Origin: G965115915 sp965115915
GTDB lineage: Bacteria; Pseudomonadota; Gammaproteobacteria; Eutrophobiales; Eutrophobiaceae
Assembly: GCA_965115915.1 (NCBI GenBank)
Contig: OZ220483.1
Location: forward strand, 1,798,001 to 1,862,000
DNA length: 64,000 nt
Reading direction: 5' to 3'
Notes under the pieces: model-generated
Database searches by the model: none
Seen by the model: only the letters and a program-made list of their open reading frames with translations
Told to the model about the DNA's origin: nothing
Part shown: piece by piece, positions 53,312-61,732 of the stretch
Position numbering within the stretch: position 1 is the stretch's first letter
Layout of the letters: each line of letters begins with the position of its first letter
Made by a program: the position numbers and the translations under genes

Positions 53312-54570
53312 CAGGACGGCACACGTTTGATGGGAGCCCCCAGGCGCAACAGTTTCTCCTCGATGCGCTCATAGCCACGGTCAACGTGATAGATGCGATC
53401 AACAATGGTCTCACCCTCGGCAACCAGACCCGCCAGCACCAGGCTGGCAGAGGCTCGCAGATCGGTCGCCATAACCTGAGCTCCATCCAATCGCTGCTGA
53501 CCATCGACATATACCGTGTTTCCCCTGAGGCATAGCGAAGCATCCATGCGCTGCAGTTCCTGTATATGCATAAAGCGGTTCTCAAAGATCGTGTCGGTGA
53601 CCTTTCCAGATCCCTCCCCGACTGCGTTCATTACTGTGATCTGCGCCTGCATATCGGTCGGAAATCCCGGAAACGGTGCAGTCACCACATCTACACAACG
53701 CGGTCTTTCCCCATGCATATCCAGGCTGATCCAGTCGTCCCCGGTATTGATGTCCGCACCAGCCTCGGAAAGCTTTTCCAGCACTGCCTCCAATAGTCCC
53801 GGGTCAGTATCCCTGGCAACCACCTTGCCCCGGGTCATCGCTGCAGCGACCAGATACGTGCCAGTTTCGATCCGATCCGGTAGTACTCGATAACAGACCC
53901 CGTGCAACTCATCCACCCCATCTATGATAATGCGCCGAGTACCAGCCCCACTGATACGTGCTCCCATCTTGTTCAAACAGTTTGCCAGGTCGACGATCTC
54001 CGGCTCGCACGCTGCATTCTCGATAACCGTCTCTCCATCCCCCAAGCTTGCCGCCAACATCAAATTTTCCGTCCCGGTAACCGTAGTCTGTTTGAGATTC
54101 AGTCTGGCCGACCGGATCCGCTCACAGCGTGCACGGACATATCCGCCGCCAACGTTAATATCCACCCCCATCGCACGCAGCCCCTCAAGATGCAGATTGA
54201 TCGGGCGAGACCCAATCGCACAGCCACCCGGTAACGACACCTTGGCCTGTCCATAACGCGCAAGCAGTGCGCCCAACACCAGGATGGACGCACGCATCGT
54301 CTTCACCAGATCATAGGGAGCATCGAAGTTATCAATAGCACCGTTATCAATGCGTATCTGCATATTCTCGTTGAGCGTGATACTGGAACCCATACGGCTC
54401 AACAGTGCCATCGTAGTCGCTGTGTCCTGCAGGTGTGGCACGTTATCTATCTGCATCGGCTCCGTAGTCAGCAGAGAAGCGACAAAGATCGGCAAGGCCG
54501 AGTTTTTCGCACCCGAGATGGAAATTTCCCCTTGCAGACTACACCCCCCCTGGATGATCAGTTTATCCAT
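53311..54570 (-). CDS. murA: UDP-N-acetylglucosamine 1-carboxyvinyltransferase
   Basis: First committed enzyme of peptidoglycan synthesis, and the fosfomycin target. The 419-residue product has the catalytic cysteine in SLPGGCAIGSRPINLHL (Cys retained, so fosfomycin-sensitive type). Further blocks are ISGAKNSALPIFVASLL at the N-terminus, RIETGTYLVAAAMTRGKVV, PFPGFPTDMQAQITVMNAVG and the end ERIEEKLLRLGAPIKRV. It lies between ibaG and hisG, as in many proteobacteria. Confidence 0.97.
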   Translation of the reverse strand: MDKLIIQGGCSLQGEISISGAKNSALPIFVASLLTTEPMQIDNVPHLQDTATTMALLSRMGSSITLNENMQIRIDNGAIDNFDAPYDLVKTMRASILVLGALLARYGQAKVSLPGGCAIGSRPINLHLEGLRAMGVDINVGGGYVRARCERIRSARLNLKQTTVTGTENLMLAASLGDGETVIENAACEPEIVDLANCLNKMGARISGAGTRRIIIDGVDELHGVCYRVLPDRIETGTYLVAAAMTRGKVVARDTDPGLLEAVLEKLSEAGADINTGDDWISLDMHGERPRCVDVVTAPFPGFPTDMQAQITVMNAVGEGSGKVTDTIFENRFMHIQELQRMDASLCLRGNTVYVDGQQRLDGAQVMATDLRASASLVLAGLVAEGETIVDRIYHVDRGYERIEEKLLRLGAPIKRVPS

Positions 54571-54577
54571 TGCAAGA

Positions 54578-54853
54578 CTAATCCGACCGGGTTTCGCGCT
54601 CCCACTGCTCCGGGGTAAAGGTCTTTATCGACAAGGCGTGTATTTCTTTCCCTACCTGCTCTCCCAAGGTACCGTAAACCATCTGGTGCTGCTGCAACAG
54701 GCTTTTACCAGCAAAGGCCTCGCTGATCACGCACGCCCGAAAATGCCGTCCATCCGATTCCAGGTCTACCTTGCAACCCGGTATCCCACGCACAATCAGT
54801 GCACGTACCGCGTCGCTGTCCACTGGCCCCTTCCCCGCATCACCTGGAGACAT
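54578..54853 (-). CDS. ibaG: BolA-family protein IbaG
   Basis: A 91-residue BolA-like protein that partners monothiol glutaredoxins in iron-sulfur handling. It shows KVDLESDGRHFRACVISEAF, QQHQMVYGTLGEQVGKEIHA and LSIKTFTPEQWERE; the conserved metal-ligand His lies in KEIHALSIKT. The ATG at 54853 is chosen because the longer frame (to 55021) overlaps mlaC without homology. It lies seven bases before murA, the usual arrangement; mlaB, often just upstream, is absent. Confidence 0.92.
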   Translation of the reverse strand: MSPGDAGKGPVDSDAVRALIVRGIPGCKVDLESDGRHFRACVISEAFAGKSLLQQHQMVYGTLGEQVGKEIHALSIKTFTPEQWERETRSD

Positions 54854-54888
54854 GCGTGCCAGACAGGGGGGACTCCCATCTCTTTTGC

Positions 54889-55494
54889 TCAGGAGGCATT
54901 CTTCTCGTGCAGCTTGTCGATGATCGAATCGATCCCGTTGCGCTTTATTTCCGAAGCAAAGGAACCACGGTAGGTTGAACTCAGGCTGATGTTGTCGATC
55001 AGTATGTCTACAACCTTCCATACACCATCGCGCAGAAACATCCGGTAATTCACTGGCAGGCTTTGCTCCGCACTCAATGACAGAACCGTCTTCACCACTA
55101 CCAGGTCCGATCTGGAAGTCTCCTGAACAGCAAGGACTTCCACCGCATGGCCAGCATACTGGAGCAGTGCACTGGAATAGGTACGTATCAGCAAAGCACG
55201 AAACTCCTCCACAAACCGGATGCGCTGCTCCATACTGGCCTGTTTCCAGTATTCACCCAGCACCCAGCGGGACATGGTAAAAAAGTCCATGTGCGGAAGG
55301 ATCAACTCGGACACCAATGCATGGAGTTTCTCCGGGTTCGCCTCCAGTTCCTGTCGATCACTGACAATCCGCTCAATGACCCCATCCGTGGTATCCCTGA
55401 TCAGTTCCTGCGCCGGATGTGCCATCACCATCAGCGGGGTGAACAACACAGTCATACACAGGATTACAGATGCGGGAATGGTGTTTTTTATCAT
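54889..55494 (-). CDS. mlaC: MlaC/Ttg2D-family periplasmic phospholipid-binding protein
   Basis: A periplasmic lipid carrier of the Tol-tol/Ttg2D/MlaC family (also HpnM-like). The signal peptide is IPASVILCMTVLFTPLMVMA, cleaved near MA-HP. The mature domain shows ELILPHMDFFTMSRWVLGEY, RIRFVEEFRALLIRTYSSAL, VVVKTVLSLSAEQSLPVNYR and VWKVVDILIDNISLSSTYRG. The ATG at 55494 sits at the signal peptide. It is preceded by its own good promoter and an RND/MMPL-type transporter, rather than the usual mlaFED. Confidence 0.92.
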   Translation of the reverse strand: MIKNTIPASVILCMTVLFTPLMVMAHPAQELIRDTTDGVIERIVSDRQELEANPEKLHALVSELILPHMDFFTMSRWVLGEYWKQASMEQRIRFVEEFRALLIRTYSSALLQYAGHAVEVLAVQETSRSDLVVVKTVLSLSAEQSLPVNYRMFLRDGVWKVVDILIDNISLSSTYRGSFASEIKRNGIDSIIDKLHEKNAS

Positions 55495-55548
55495 TATTCG
55501 GGACTCCAGGCCGTGTGTTGTGTGGGAAAACGGCAATCAGCGAATCAG

Positions 55549-55578
55549 ATTATAAGACAGCTTCCCTGTGTTTCCCAA
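55549..55578 (-). promoter_or_regulatory. Predicted sigma-70 promoter of mlaC
   Basis: Minus strand: -35 TTGGGA (55573-55578, four of six), an 18-base spacer and a perfect -10 TATAAT (55549-55554). The transcript would begin about 50 bases before the mlaC ATG at 55494 and could serve mlaC-ibaG-murA-hisGDC. Confidence 0.55.
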
Positions 55579-55600
55579 CCATTTTTCGTACGCGGTCGAT

Positions 55601-58087
55601 CTAGAACGGCCTGCATAACAGAATCAGCCGTGGCAATAGTGTCAGTGCGGCAAACAGCGCGATGATCATGGCCAATGCGGTAAACAATCCGAAATAGATG
55701 GTGGGAATGAAATTCGACAGCATCAAAATCGAAAACCCCACAATAATGGTGACCGCGGTGTAAAACATGGCCTTGCCGATATTGGCGTGACAGTGACGCA
55801 TGGTCGTGGTGTAGTCGTGAAAACGTGGTAATTCCTCACCAAAACGGTAGATGTAGTGAATACTGTTGTCCGTTGCAATACCAATAGTGATCGCAGCAAT
55901 GGTAATCGTCATCATGTCCAGCGGTATGTTCATCGCCCCCATCAGGCCCAGAATGACAGCCGCAGCCAGCAGATTGGGAATGATCCCCAGCACTGCCAGC
56001 AGCAATGAGCGGAACAGCACCAGTAGCATCAGCGTAATCCCCAGCATGACTGTACCCAGAGTCTTTATCTGTGACTGGAAAAGACTTTGCAGCATATTGT
56101 TATACAGCACCATCAAACCGCTGAGCTGGAATTTCCCCTCGGACAGGCCAAGCTTTTGCGGCAGTTCACTGCGGATCTGTTCCAACAACGCCTGGCGACG
56201 CAACTCCGGCATCGAGTCCATCACCCGGGCACTGATACGCGCCTCGTCATTGATCTCCGAAACGTAGGGGTCAAACATCGTGGTACGCAGGAACTCCGGC
56301 ACATTTTTGCTCATCACCGCCAGTTCGATCTCGTCAAACTCCCCCTGGTTGATACGTTCCCCGACCCGAAATACCGACGCCAGAGACAACACCTTGCCGA
56401 CCGCAGGCAAACTGTCCAGATAGTCGTGCACCGCCTTGATGGTATCCAAGCGCTGCAGGCTGAGCCAGGCGGTTTCCGACCGGTCGCTCTCCTCGAAGGC
56501 AGAAAACAGCATCTCCAGTTCATCGCCTTCCACCGTCGCCGCCACAGGCTCCGGCTCCTCCGACAAATCCAGCACCACCTCCAACGGCGTGGTCCCACCA
56601 AGCTGTTCATCGATTATCTTCAACCCCTGATAGATCTCGGTGTCCCGACTGAAATAATTCACAAAACTGTTCTCCACCTCCAGACGCGAGACACCCCAGA
56701 AGCTGAACACGGCAAGCAGACCCGACAGCAGCAGGAGCGCATTGCCATGACGCAGCGTCAGCCCGGCCAGCCCTGTAGTGAACCCGGACCGATCCGGACC
56801 AGAAGCAACGGCGTCCAGTCGCGGCATCAGCATCAACAAGCTGGGGAACAACAGGAACGAACTCACGAAACTGACGCACAATCCCAACGTCATCATCCAG
56901 CCAAAATGTATGACCGGCTTTATGCCGCTGACGACCAATGAACTGAAGGCAAGCATCGTGGTAAGCACGGTGAACAGACATGGCCAAACCATCAGGCTGG
57001 TAGTGCGCAGCACCAACTCGCGCTGAGCCAGTTGCGGAAAATCAGCGCGCAACTGGCGGTAGCGGACGATCAGATGGATGTTTATCGACATCGTGATGAT
57101 CAACATCAGCGAGATGAAATTGGAAGAGATCACCGTCACCTGCCAGTCCATCATCCCCAGCAGGCCGATCATCAGAATCCCCGCATACAGACAACTGCCC
57201 AAAGGCAATAGCACCCAGCAGGGATGCCTGAATATCAGTCCCAGCATCACGACCAGAAACGCAAACACACTGACACCAAAAATAACCAGGTCGCTGCGAA
57301 TGTAGCTGATCATGTCGTCCACGATCATCGGCACCCCGCCCAGGTGCAGCTTGCCATACTGTTTCCAAGGTTCAATGATCTCCCGTATACGCTGGATGTC
57401 ATGGCTGTTACGCCGCTCCAGTTCCCGTTTCAGACCCTGGTACTCCAGTACAACCTGTTCCATCCGCCGCCGTGCCTCGGCATCCAGTCCACCCTGGCTG
57501 TATCGGCGCTGAAGCAGCGCGTCACGTTCGGTCAGCAACTTCCGAAAACGCGGGCTATCCACCAGATTGATCTGCATCCCGGTGGAACGTCCATCGGCAC
57601 TGATAACCAGTTCGCTGTATATCGGGCTCTCCAACAATTCCTGACGAGCCCTGGACAGATCCACATCGGGGTCCTCCAGTGTACGTATATTCTCCGCAAT
57701 GGCGCTAATCCCACCCTCTACCTGCTGCGTCAGCGGGACATCCAACATGCTGACGATGGATTCCACCGATGGCAACTGCGCGATGCTATCGCGCAGTTTG
57801 CGGATCACACGCAAGGACTCCGGCGCGAACAGATCGGCCTCCGGCGTAAAGGCTATAAACAGGAACTCGCGGGTACCGTAGCGCGCACCAAGCTGGCGAA
57901 ACAGGCGCAGGTCTCTGTCATTTTCAAGCAACAGCGAGTCGGCCGAGGCATCCAACCGAAAATTGGGCAGATTCCATGCAAACACTGCGAACACACTGGC
58001 AAGCAACAGCAGTGTGAACCCAGGGTGCCGCAGCACCAATGCATCATAGATGCGCTGGATAGAACCGAAAAGGCGGCGAAACTTCAT
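55601..58087 (-). CDS. RND/MMPL-superfamily transporter (HpnN-like)
   Basis: An 828-residue inner-membrane transporter with duplicated halves. Each half has a lone helix, a large periplasmic loop and a cluster of helices resembling sterol-sensing domains. The first helix is PGFTLLLLASVFAVFAWNLP; later clusters include SDLVIFGVSVFAFLVVMLGL and the C-terminal NIPLDMMTITIAAITIGIATDNSIHYIYRF, in two blocks. ATG 58087 is at the family start; the longer frame is unconserved. Together with MlaC next door it resembles the HpnN-HpnM pair, suggesting lipid (phospholipid or hopanoid) transport. No hopanoid synthesis genes are in the window. No MFP or TolC-like genes accompany it. Confidence 0.87.
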   Translation of the reverse strand: MKFRRLFGSIQRIYDALVLRHPGFTLLLLASVFAVFAWNLPNFRLDASADSLLLENDRDLRLFRQLGARYGTREFLFIAFTPEADLFAPESLRVIRKLRDSIAQLPSVESIVSMLDVPLTQQVEGGISAIAENIRTLEDPDVDLSRARQELLESPIYSELVISADGRSTGMQINLVDSPRFRKLLTERDALLQRRYSQGGLDAEARRRMEQVVLEYQGLKRELERRNSHDIQRIREIIEPWKQYGKLHLGGVPMIVDDMISYIRSDLVIFGVSVFAFLVVMLGLIFRHPCWVLLPLGSCLYAGILMIGLLGMMDWQVTVISSNFISLMLIITMSINIHLIVRYRQLRADFPQLAQRELVLRTTSLMVWPCLFTVLTTMLAFSSLVVSGIKPVIHFGWMMTLGLCVSFVSSFLLFPSLLMLMPRLDAVASGPDRSGFTTGLAGLTLRHGNALLLLSGLLAVFSFWGVSRLEVENSFVNYFSRDTEIYQGLKIIDEQLGGTTPLEVVLDLSEEPEPVAATVEGDELEMLFSAFEESDRSETAWLSLQRLDTIKAVHDYLDSLPAVGKVLSLASVFRVGERINQGEFDEIELAVMSKNVPEFLRTTMFDPYVSEINDEARISARVMDSMPELRRQALLEQIRSELPQKLGLSEGKFQLSGLMVLYNNMLQSLFQSQIKTLGTVMLGITLMLLVLFRSLLLAVLGIIPNLLAAAVILGLMGAMNIPLDMMTITIAAITIGIATDNSIHYIYRFGEELPRFHDYTTTMRHCHANIGKAMFYTAVTIIVGFSILMLSNFIPTIYFGLFTALAMIIALFAALTLLPRLILLCRPF

Positions 58088-58165
58088 GATGCAGGACTCG
58101 TCCGATGCAAGTCCGGCGGATCGCAACCTCCATCGCGACAGCAACACCGCAACGCAACCGGATCC

Positions 58166-59089
58166 TCAAGGGGTCTTTTCCTCCAACTCCACTGGCAGCA
58201 CATGCACCGCGGACACTCCCATCTTCAGCAACAACGGGCAGGCGACGAACAATGAGGAATAGGTACCGGCCAACACCCCCAGGATCAGGGTCAGGGAAAA
58301 TCCACGTACCGTCTCACCACCCAGCAAAAACAATGACAGCAACACCAGCAACGTGGTCAGCGAGGTGGCCAATGTACGATTCAGTGTCTGGTTCAATGAC
58401 AGGTTGATCACCTGTTCCGCCGAGGTTTTATGCATCCTGCGAAAATTTTCACGAATGCGATCATAGATCACGATCGTATCATTCAGCGAATAGCCGATGA
58501 CAGCCAGCACCGCGGCCAGTACACTGAGGTCGAACTCCATCCGTGTCATAGAGAAAAACCCGAGCAGCAGCAGCACATCGTGCGCCAACGCCAGCACAGC
58601 GCCTACCGAAAAACGCAACTGAAACCGGATAGCCACATACAGCAGTATTCCGAACAGTGCGTAAAGCAATGCCAGTCCCCCATCCTGCGTGAGTTCATCG
58701 CCGATCTGTGGGCCTATGAACTCCACCCGGCGCAACGTGACCCGCTCGTCTTCTCGCGTCAACAATCGCAGTATCCGATCACTGACCTGGGCGTTGTTCA
58801 TGCCCTGCTGGGGTGCCAGACGGATCAGTACATCCTGCTCAGTGCCAAAGTTCTGTACCCGCGCCTTGGGGAACCCCCCTTCCTTCAGCACCTGACGGAT
58901 ATTATCCAGCGAGGCACCCTCCGCATAGTTCAACTCAATCAGAATGCCGCCAGAGAAATCGATGCCGGGATTCAGCCGTTGCCATGCCAGGGAAACCACG
59001 GAGATCAGGACCAGCACCAGGGAAAACATCAGCGCCGACTGACCCCAACGCATAAAATCTATCTGTGGAACCTGGCTGAGAAACCTCAT
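58166..59089 (-). CDS. secF: Protein translocase subunit SecF
   Basis: Partner of SecD that uses the proton or sodium gradient to aid secretion. The 307-residue product has GIDFSGGILIELNY in the first periplasmic region, VEFIGPQIGDELTQDGGLAL, then helices with GYSLNDTIVIYDRIRENFRR and LFLLGGETVRGFSLTLILGV. It is 52 bases after secD on the same strand and is followed by the RND transporter gene. Confidence 0.96.
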   Translation of the reverse strand: MRFLSQVPQIDFMRWGQSALMFSLVLVLISVVSLAWQRLNPGIDFSGGILIELNYAEGASLDNIRQVLKEGGFPKARVQNFGTEQDVLIRLAPQQGMNNAQVSDRILRLLTREDERVTLRRVEFIGPQIGDELTQDGGLALLYALFGILLYVAIRFQLRFSVGAVLALAHDVLLLLGFFSMTRMEFDLSVLAAVLAVIGYSLNDTIVIYDRIRENFRRMHKTSAEQVINLSLNQTLNRTLATSLTTLLVLLSLFLLGGETVRGFSLTLILGVLAGTYSSLFVACPLLLKMGVSAVHVLPVELEEKTP

Positions 59090-59141
59090 CGCTCGTGTGT
59101 CCTGGCCAGAAATTGCGGTGTGTAATCCAACATTCGATGCA

Positions 59142-61001
59142 CTAGACCGGTAGTTGCTTCAGTCTCTTCTGCCCATAGAGCAGATTGATAATGGCGCGGC
59201 TAACGGTAATCGAGGTAAACATTGACGACAGAATCCCCAACGACAGGGTCACCGCAAAACCCTTGATCGGACCGGTGCCAAAACTGAACAGCACGATCGC
59301 CGCAATAAGCGTGGTAATGTTGGCATCGGCGATAGTTGAAAAAGCCCGCTCATACCCGGCATGGATACTGGCCTGCGGCGAGTTGCCATTTTGCAATTCC
59401 TCGCGTATGCGTTCGAAGATCAACACATTTGCATCTACCGCCATCCCTACCGTCAGCACAATGCCAGCGATACCCGGCAATGTCAGCGTGGCCTGAAGCA
59501 TGGACAACATCGCGACTATAAATACCAGGTTCAATGCCAGCGCGATGTTTGCAACCATACCAAAGCTGCGGTAATACAACACCATGAATATCAGCACCAG
59601 GATGAAACCAAAGATCACCGATTTCAGACCACGTGCGATATTTTCCTTTCCCAGGCTTGGACCAACCGTACGCTCCTCAACAATTTCTATGGGTACCGCC
59701 AACGCACCTGCACGCAACAGCAGCGCCAGATTACGCGCCTCCTGGGGAGAATCCAGGCCGGTGATGTGAAAACGTTTGCCCAGTTGTTCCAGTATAGTGG
59801 CAACACTGATTACCTCGTTGAGCTGTTTTCTACGTTTGATCAGTTCGCCATCCTCCTCGACCGTTTCCACCTGGTTCTCAATAAACAACACCGCCATCTT
59901 GTTACCGACCTCATCGCGGGTAGCACGCAGAAACATTTGCGCCCCCTTTCCATCCAGCACGATCGACACATCCGGCTCATTGGTCTGTGGATCAAAGCCC
60001 GAGGAGGCATCCATGATATGGTCTCCGGTCAGCATCACCCGTTTCTTCAGTAACACCGGCCATCCGTTCCGATCATAGTGCAGCAACCGGCCAGGAGGTA
60101 CGCGACCGCTGTCTGCCACTTCCTGTGCATCGCGTTCCTCGTCTACCATACGGAACTCCAGCGTGGCAGTCGCACCCAGTATTTCCTTCGCCCTGGCGGT
60201 ATCTTCCACACCGGGAAGCTGTACCACAATGCGTTCCCGACCCTGCTGCTGCACGATCGGTTCCGCCACGCCAAGCTCATTCACCCGCTTTCGCAGCGTG
60301 GTGATATTCTGCTTGAGTGCGAATTCCTCGGCCTCCAGGATCGTCTGTTCACGGATAGCGGCAACCAACTGCATCTCACCATCTTCCTGCTGGCTGCCAA
60401 TGTCCAGATCGGGGAAATCACTGGCCAGCAACGCCTGCCCCTTGCGCAATTCCTCGGCATCCTGAAATCGCAGCAGAATACCACCGCCATCGGGCCGTGT
60501 AACAGTACGGTAACGGATGTTCTTTTCGCGCATCGTGCTGCGCAGATCGGAGATGTAGCGTTCCTCCAGCTTGCGCACCGCAGCAGCCATGTCAACTTCC
60601 ATCAGAAAGTGCACACCGCCACGCAGATCCAGGCCAAGAAACATCGGCTGCATCCCCATCCTGCGCAGCCAGCCCGGCGCCGTTGTCTGCAGCTTCAGCG
60701 CCACGACAAAGGACCGTCCCAGCGCCTCGCTGAGTACCTCCCTTGCCCTGAGCCGGGTGTCATTATCACCAAACAGCAACGTAAAGCTCTGCTCGTCAAA
60801 CTCCATTGAAAGCGCACTGATCCCGGCCGTCTCAAGGGCCTGTTCCACATCATAGCGCAGCAGATCACTGATCTCCGCACCACGCAATGGGGATATCTGC
60901 AGCGCAGGCGCCTGTCTGTAGAGGTTGGGTAGCACATAGATTGTGCCTATAGCCAACACCACCACTATCAGGACATACCGCCACATCGGGTATCTGTTCA
61001 T
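59142..61001 (-). CDS. secD: Protein translocase subunit SecD
   Basis: Large SecDF subunit, 619 residues. An N-terminal helix (RYVLIVVVLAIGTIYVLPNL) precedes the large periplasmic domain with LGLDLRGGVHFLMEVD and VVQLPGVEDTARAKEILGAT. The C-terminal six-helix bundle has VGMAVDANVLIFERIREEL and ALAVPIEIVEERTVGPSLG. A strong Shine-Dalgarno (GGGAGG) lies just upstream of the ATG. The order yajC-secD-secF is the usual one. Confidence 0.97.
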   Translation of the reverse strand: MNRYPMWRYVLIVVVLAIGTIYVLPNLYRQAPALQISPLRGAEISDLLRYDVEQALETAGISALSMEFDEQSFTLLFGDNDTRLRAREVLSEALGRSFVVALKLQTTAPGWLRRMGMQPMFLGLDLRGGVHFLMEVDMAAAVRKLEERYISDLRSTMREKNIRYRTVTRPDGGGILLRFQDAEELRKGQALLASDFPDLDIGSQQEDGEMQLVAAIREQTILEAEEFALKQNITTLRKRVNELGVAEPIVQQQGRERIVVQLPGVEDTARAKEILGATATLEFRMVDEERDAQEVADSGRVPPGRLLHYDRNGWPVLLKKRVMLTGDHIMDASSGFDPQTNEPDVSIVLDGKGAQMFLRATRDEVGNKMAVLFIENQVETVEEDGELIKRRKQLNEVISVATILEQLGKRFHITGLDSPQEARNLALLLRAGALAVPIEIVEERTVGPSLGKENIARGLKSVIFGFILVLIFMVLYYRSFGMVANIALALNLVFIVAMLSMLQATLTLPGIAGIVLTVGMAVDANVLIFERIREELQNGNSPQASIHAGYERAFSTIADANITTLIAAIVLFSFGTGPIKGFAVTLSLGILSSMFTSITVSRAIINLLYGQKRLKQLPV

Positions 61002-61057
61002 GTGCCTCCCTCCGGGAGTATGGGGGACAATCTGTACAACAACACGCGCCGCTGTGC

Positions 61058-61387
61058 TTACAAACTCTTCAATGAGCCTTTAGGCAATATCTGGGAGACG
61101 GCATGCTTCTGTATCTTGACCGCCGTGTTATCCGCCACCTCAAGCAGGATGAAATTATCACCCACTTCCCGGATCTTGCCCAGCAAACCACCGTTGATAA
61201 CGACCTCATCTCCCTTGGCCAACGATGAAACGAGTTGTTTGTGCTGCTTCGCCTGCTTCATCTGCGGGCGGATGATCATCAGATACATCAACCCCATGAA
61301 AATGATAAGCATGAACAGGAAACCACCTCCGCCGGTTTCCGGTGGAGTGGCACTGGCCCATGCCTCAGGGAAAAATATGTTTGTCAC
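61058..61387 (-). CDS. yajC: Preprotein translocase auxiliary subunit YajC
   Basis: A 109-residue single-helix subunit of the SecDF complex. It starts MTNIFFPEAWASA (GTG at 61387), like other YajC proteins. The helix GGGGFLFMLIIFMGLMYLMI is followed by IRPQMKQAKQHKQLVSSLAK, GDEVVINGGLLGKIREVGDN and the end. The in-frame TTG at 61402 would add five residues. tgt, normally upstream, is absent; an autotransporter gene is there instead. Confidence 0.92.
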   Translation of the reverse strand: MTNIFFPEAWASATPPETGGGGFLFMLIIFMGLMYLMIIRPQMKQAKQHKQLVSSLAKGDEVVINGGLLGKIREVGDNFILLEVADNTAVKIQKHAVSQILPKGSLKSL

Positions 61388-61732
61388 AGCGATTGACTTC
61401 AAACAGGCTCGGGGAGCGATTGTACCGGGAACCCTGCCCGAGGGGAAGCCGTTGCCCCGTCACGCTCGACGCCACCTCGTCCATGGCACACTGCACGGTC
61501 CACATCCGGACGGTACCCGGGAACTTGGCCACACCGCCGACAGGCAAACCTGGTAGCATGGCAATCGTTGCCGGGTCGGCAACAACCGATATCTCTCCAT
61601 GTGAGCACGGATGGTGTTATCAATGGCGCCACCTGGAACCAATCAATGTGGCCAAGCTTCTGGTGCGGGAACCCACCGCCCGCCGCATCCGAATACGCGC
61701 CGGCGTGGCTTGGTGTACCGGTAGAAGCGGGT
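61388..61732. other. Intergenic region between the autotransporter gene and yajC
   Basis: About 345 bases without a recognised gene. On the minus strand TACAAT (61419-61424) is a possible -10 for yajC, about 25 bases before the GTG start, but no good -35 is seen. A small hairpin GTTGCC-GGGTC-GGCAAC (61567-61583) lies about 150 bases after the autotransporter stop and has no T-run. Short frames here have no homology that I recognise. Confidence 0.45.

Noticed and set aside
57224..58255. Plus-strand open frame of about 340 codons antisense to the RND transporter
   Set aside because: Gln/His-rich composition with no motifs. The opposite strand has a full transporter.
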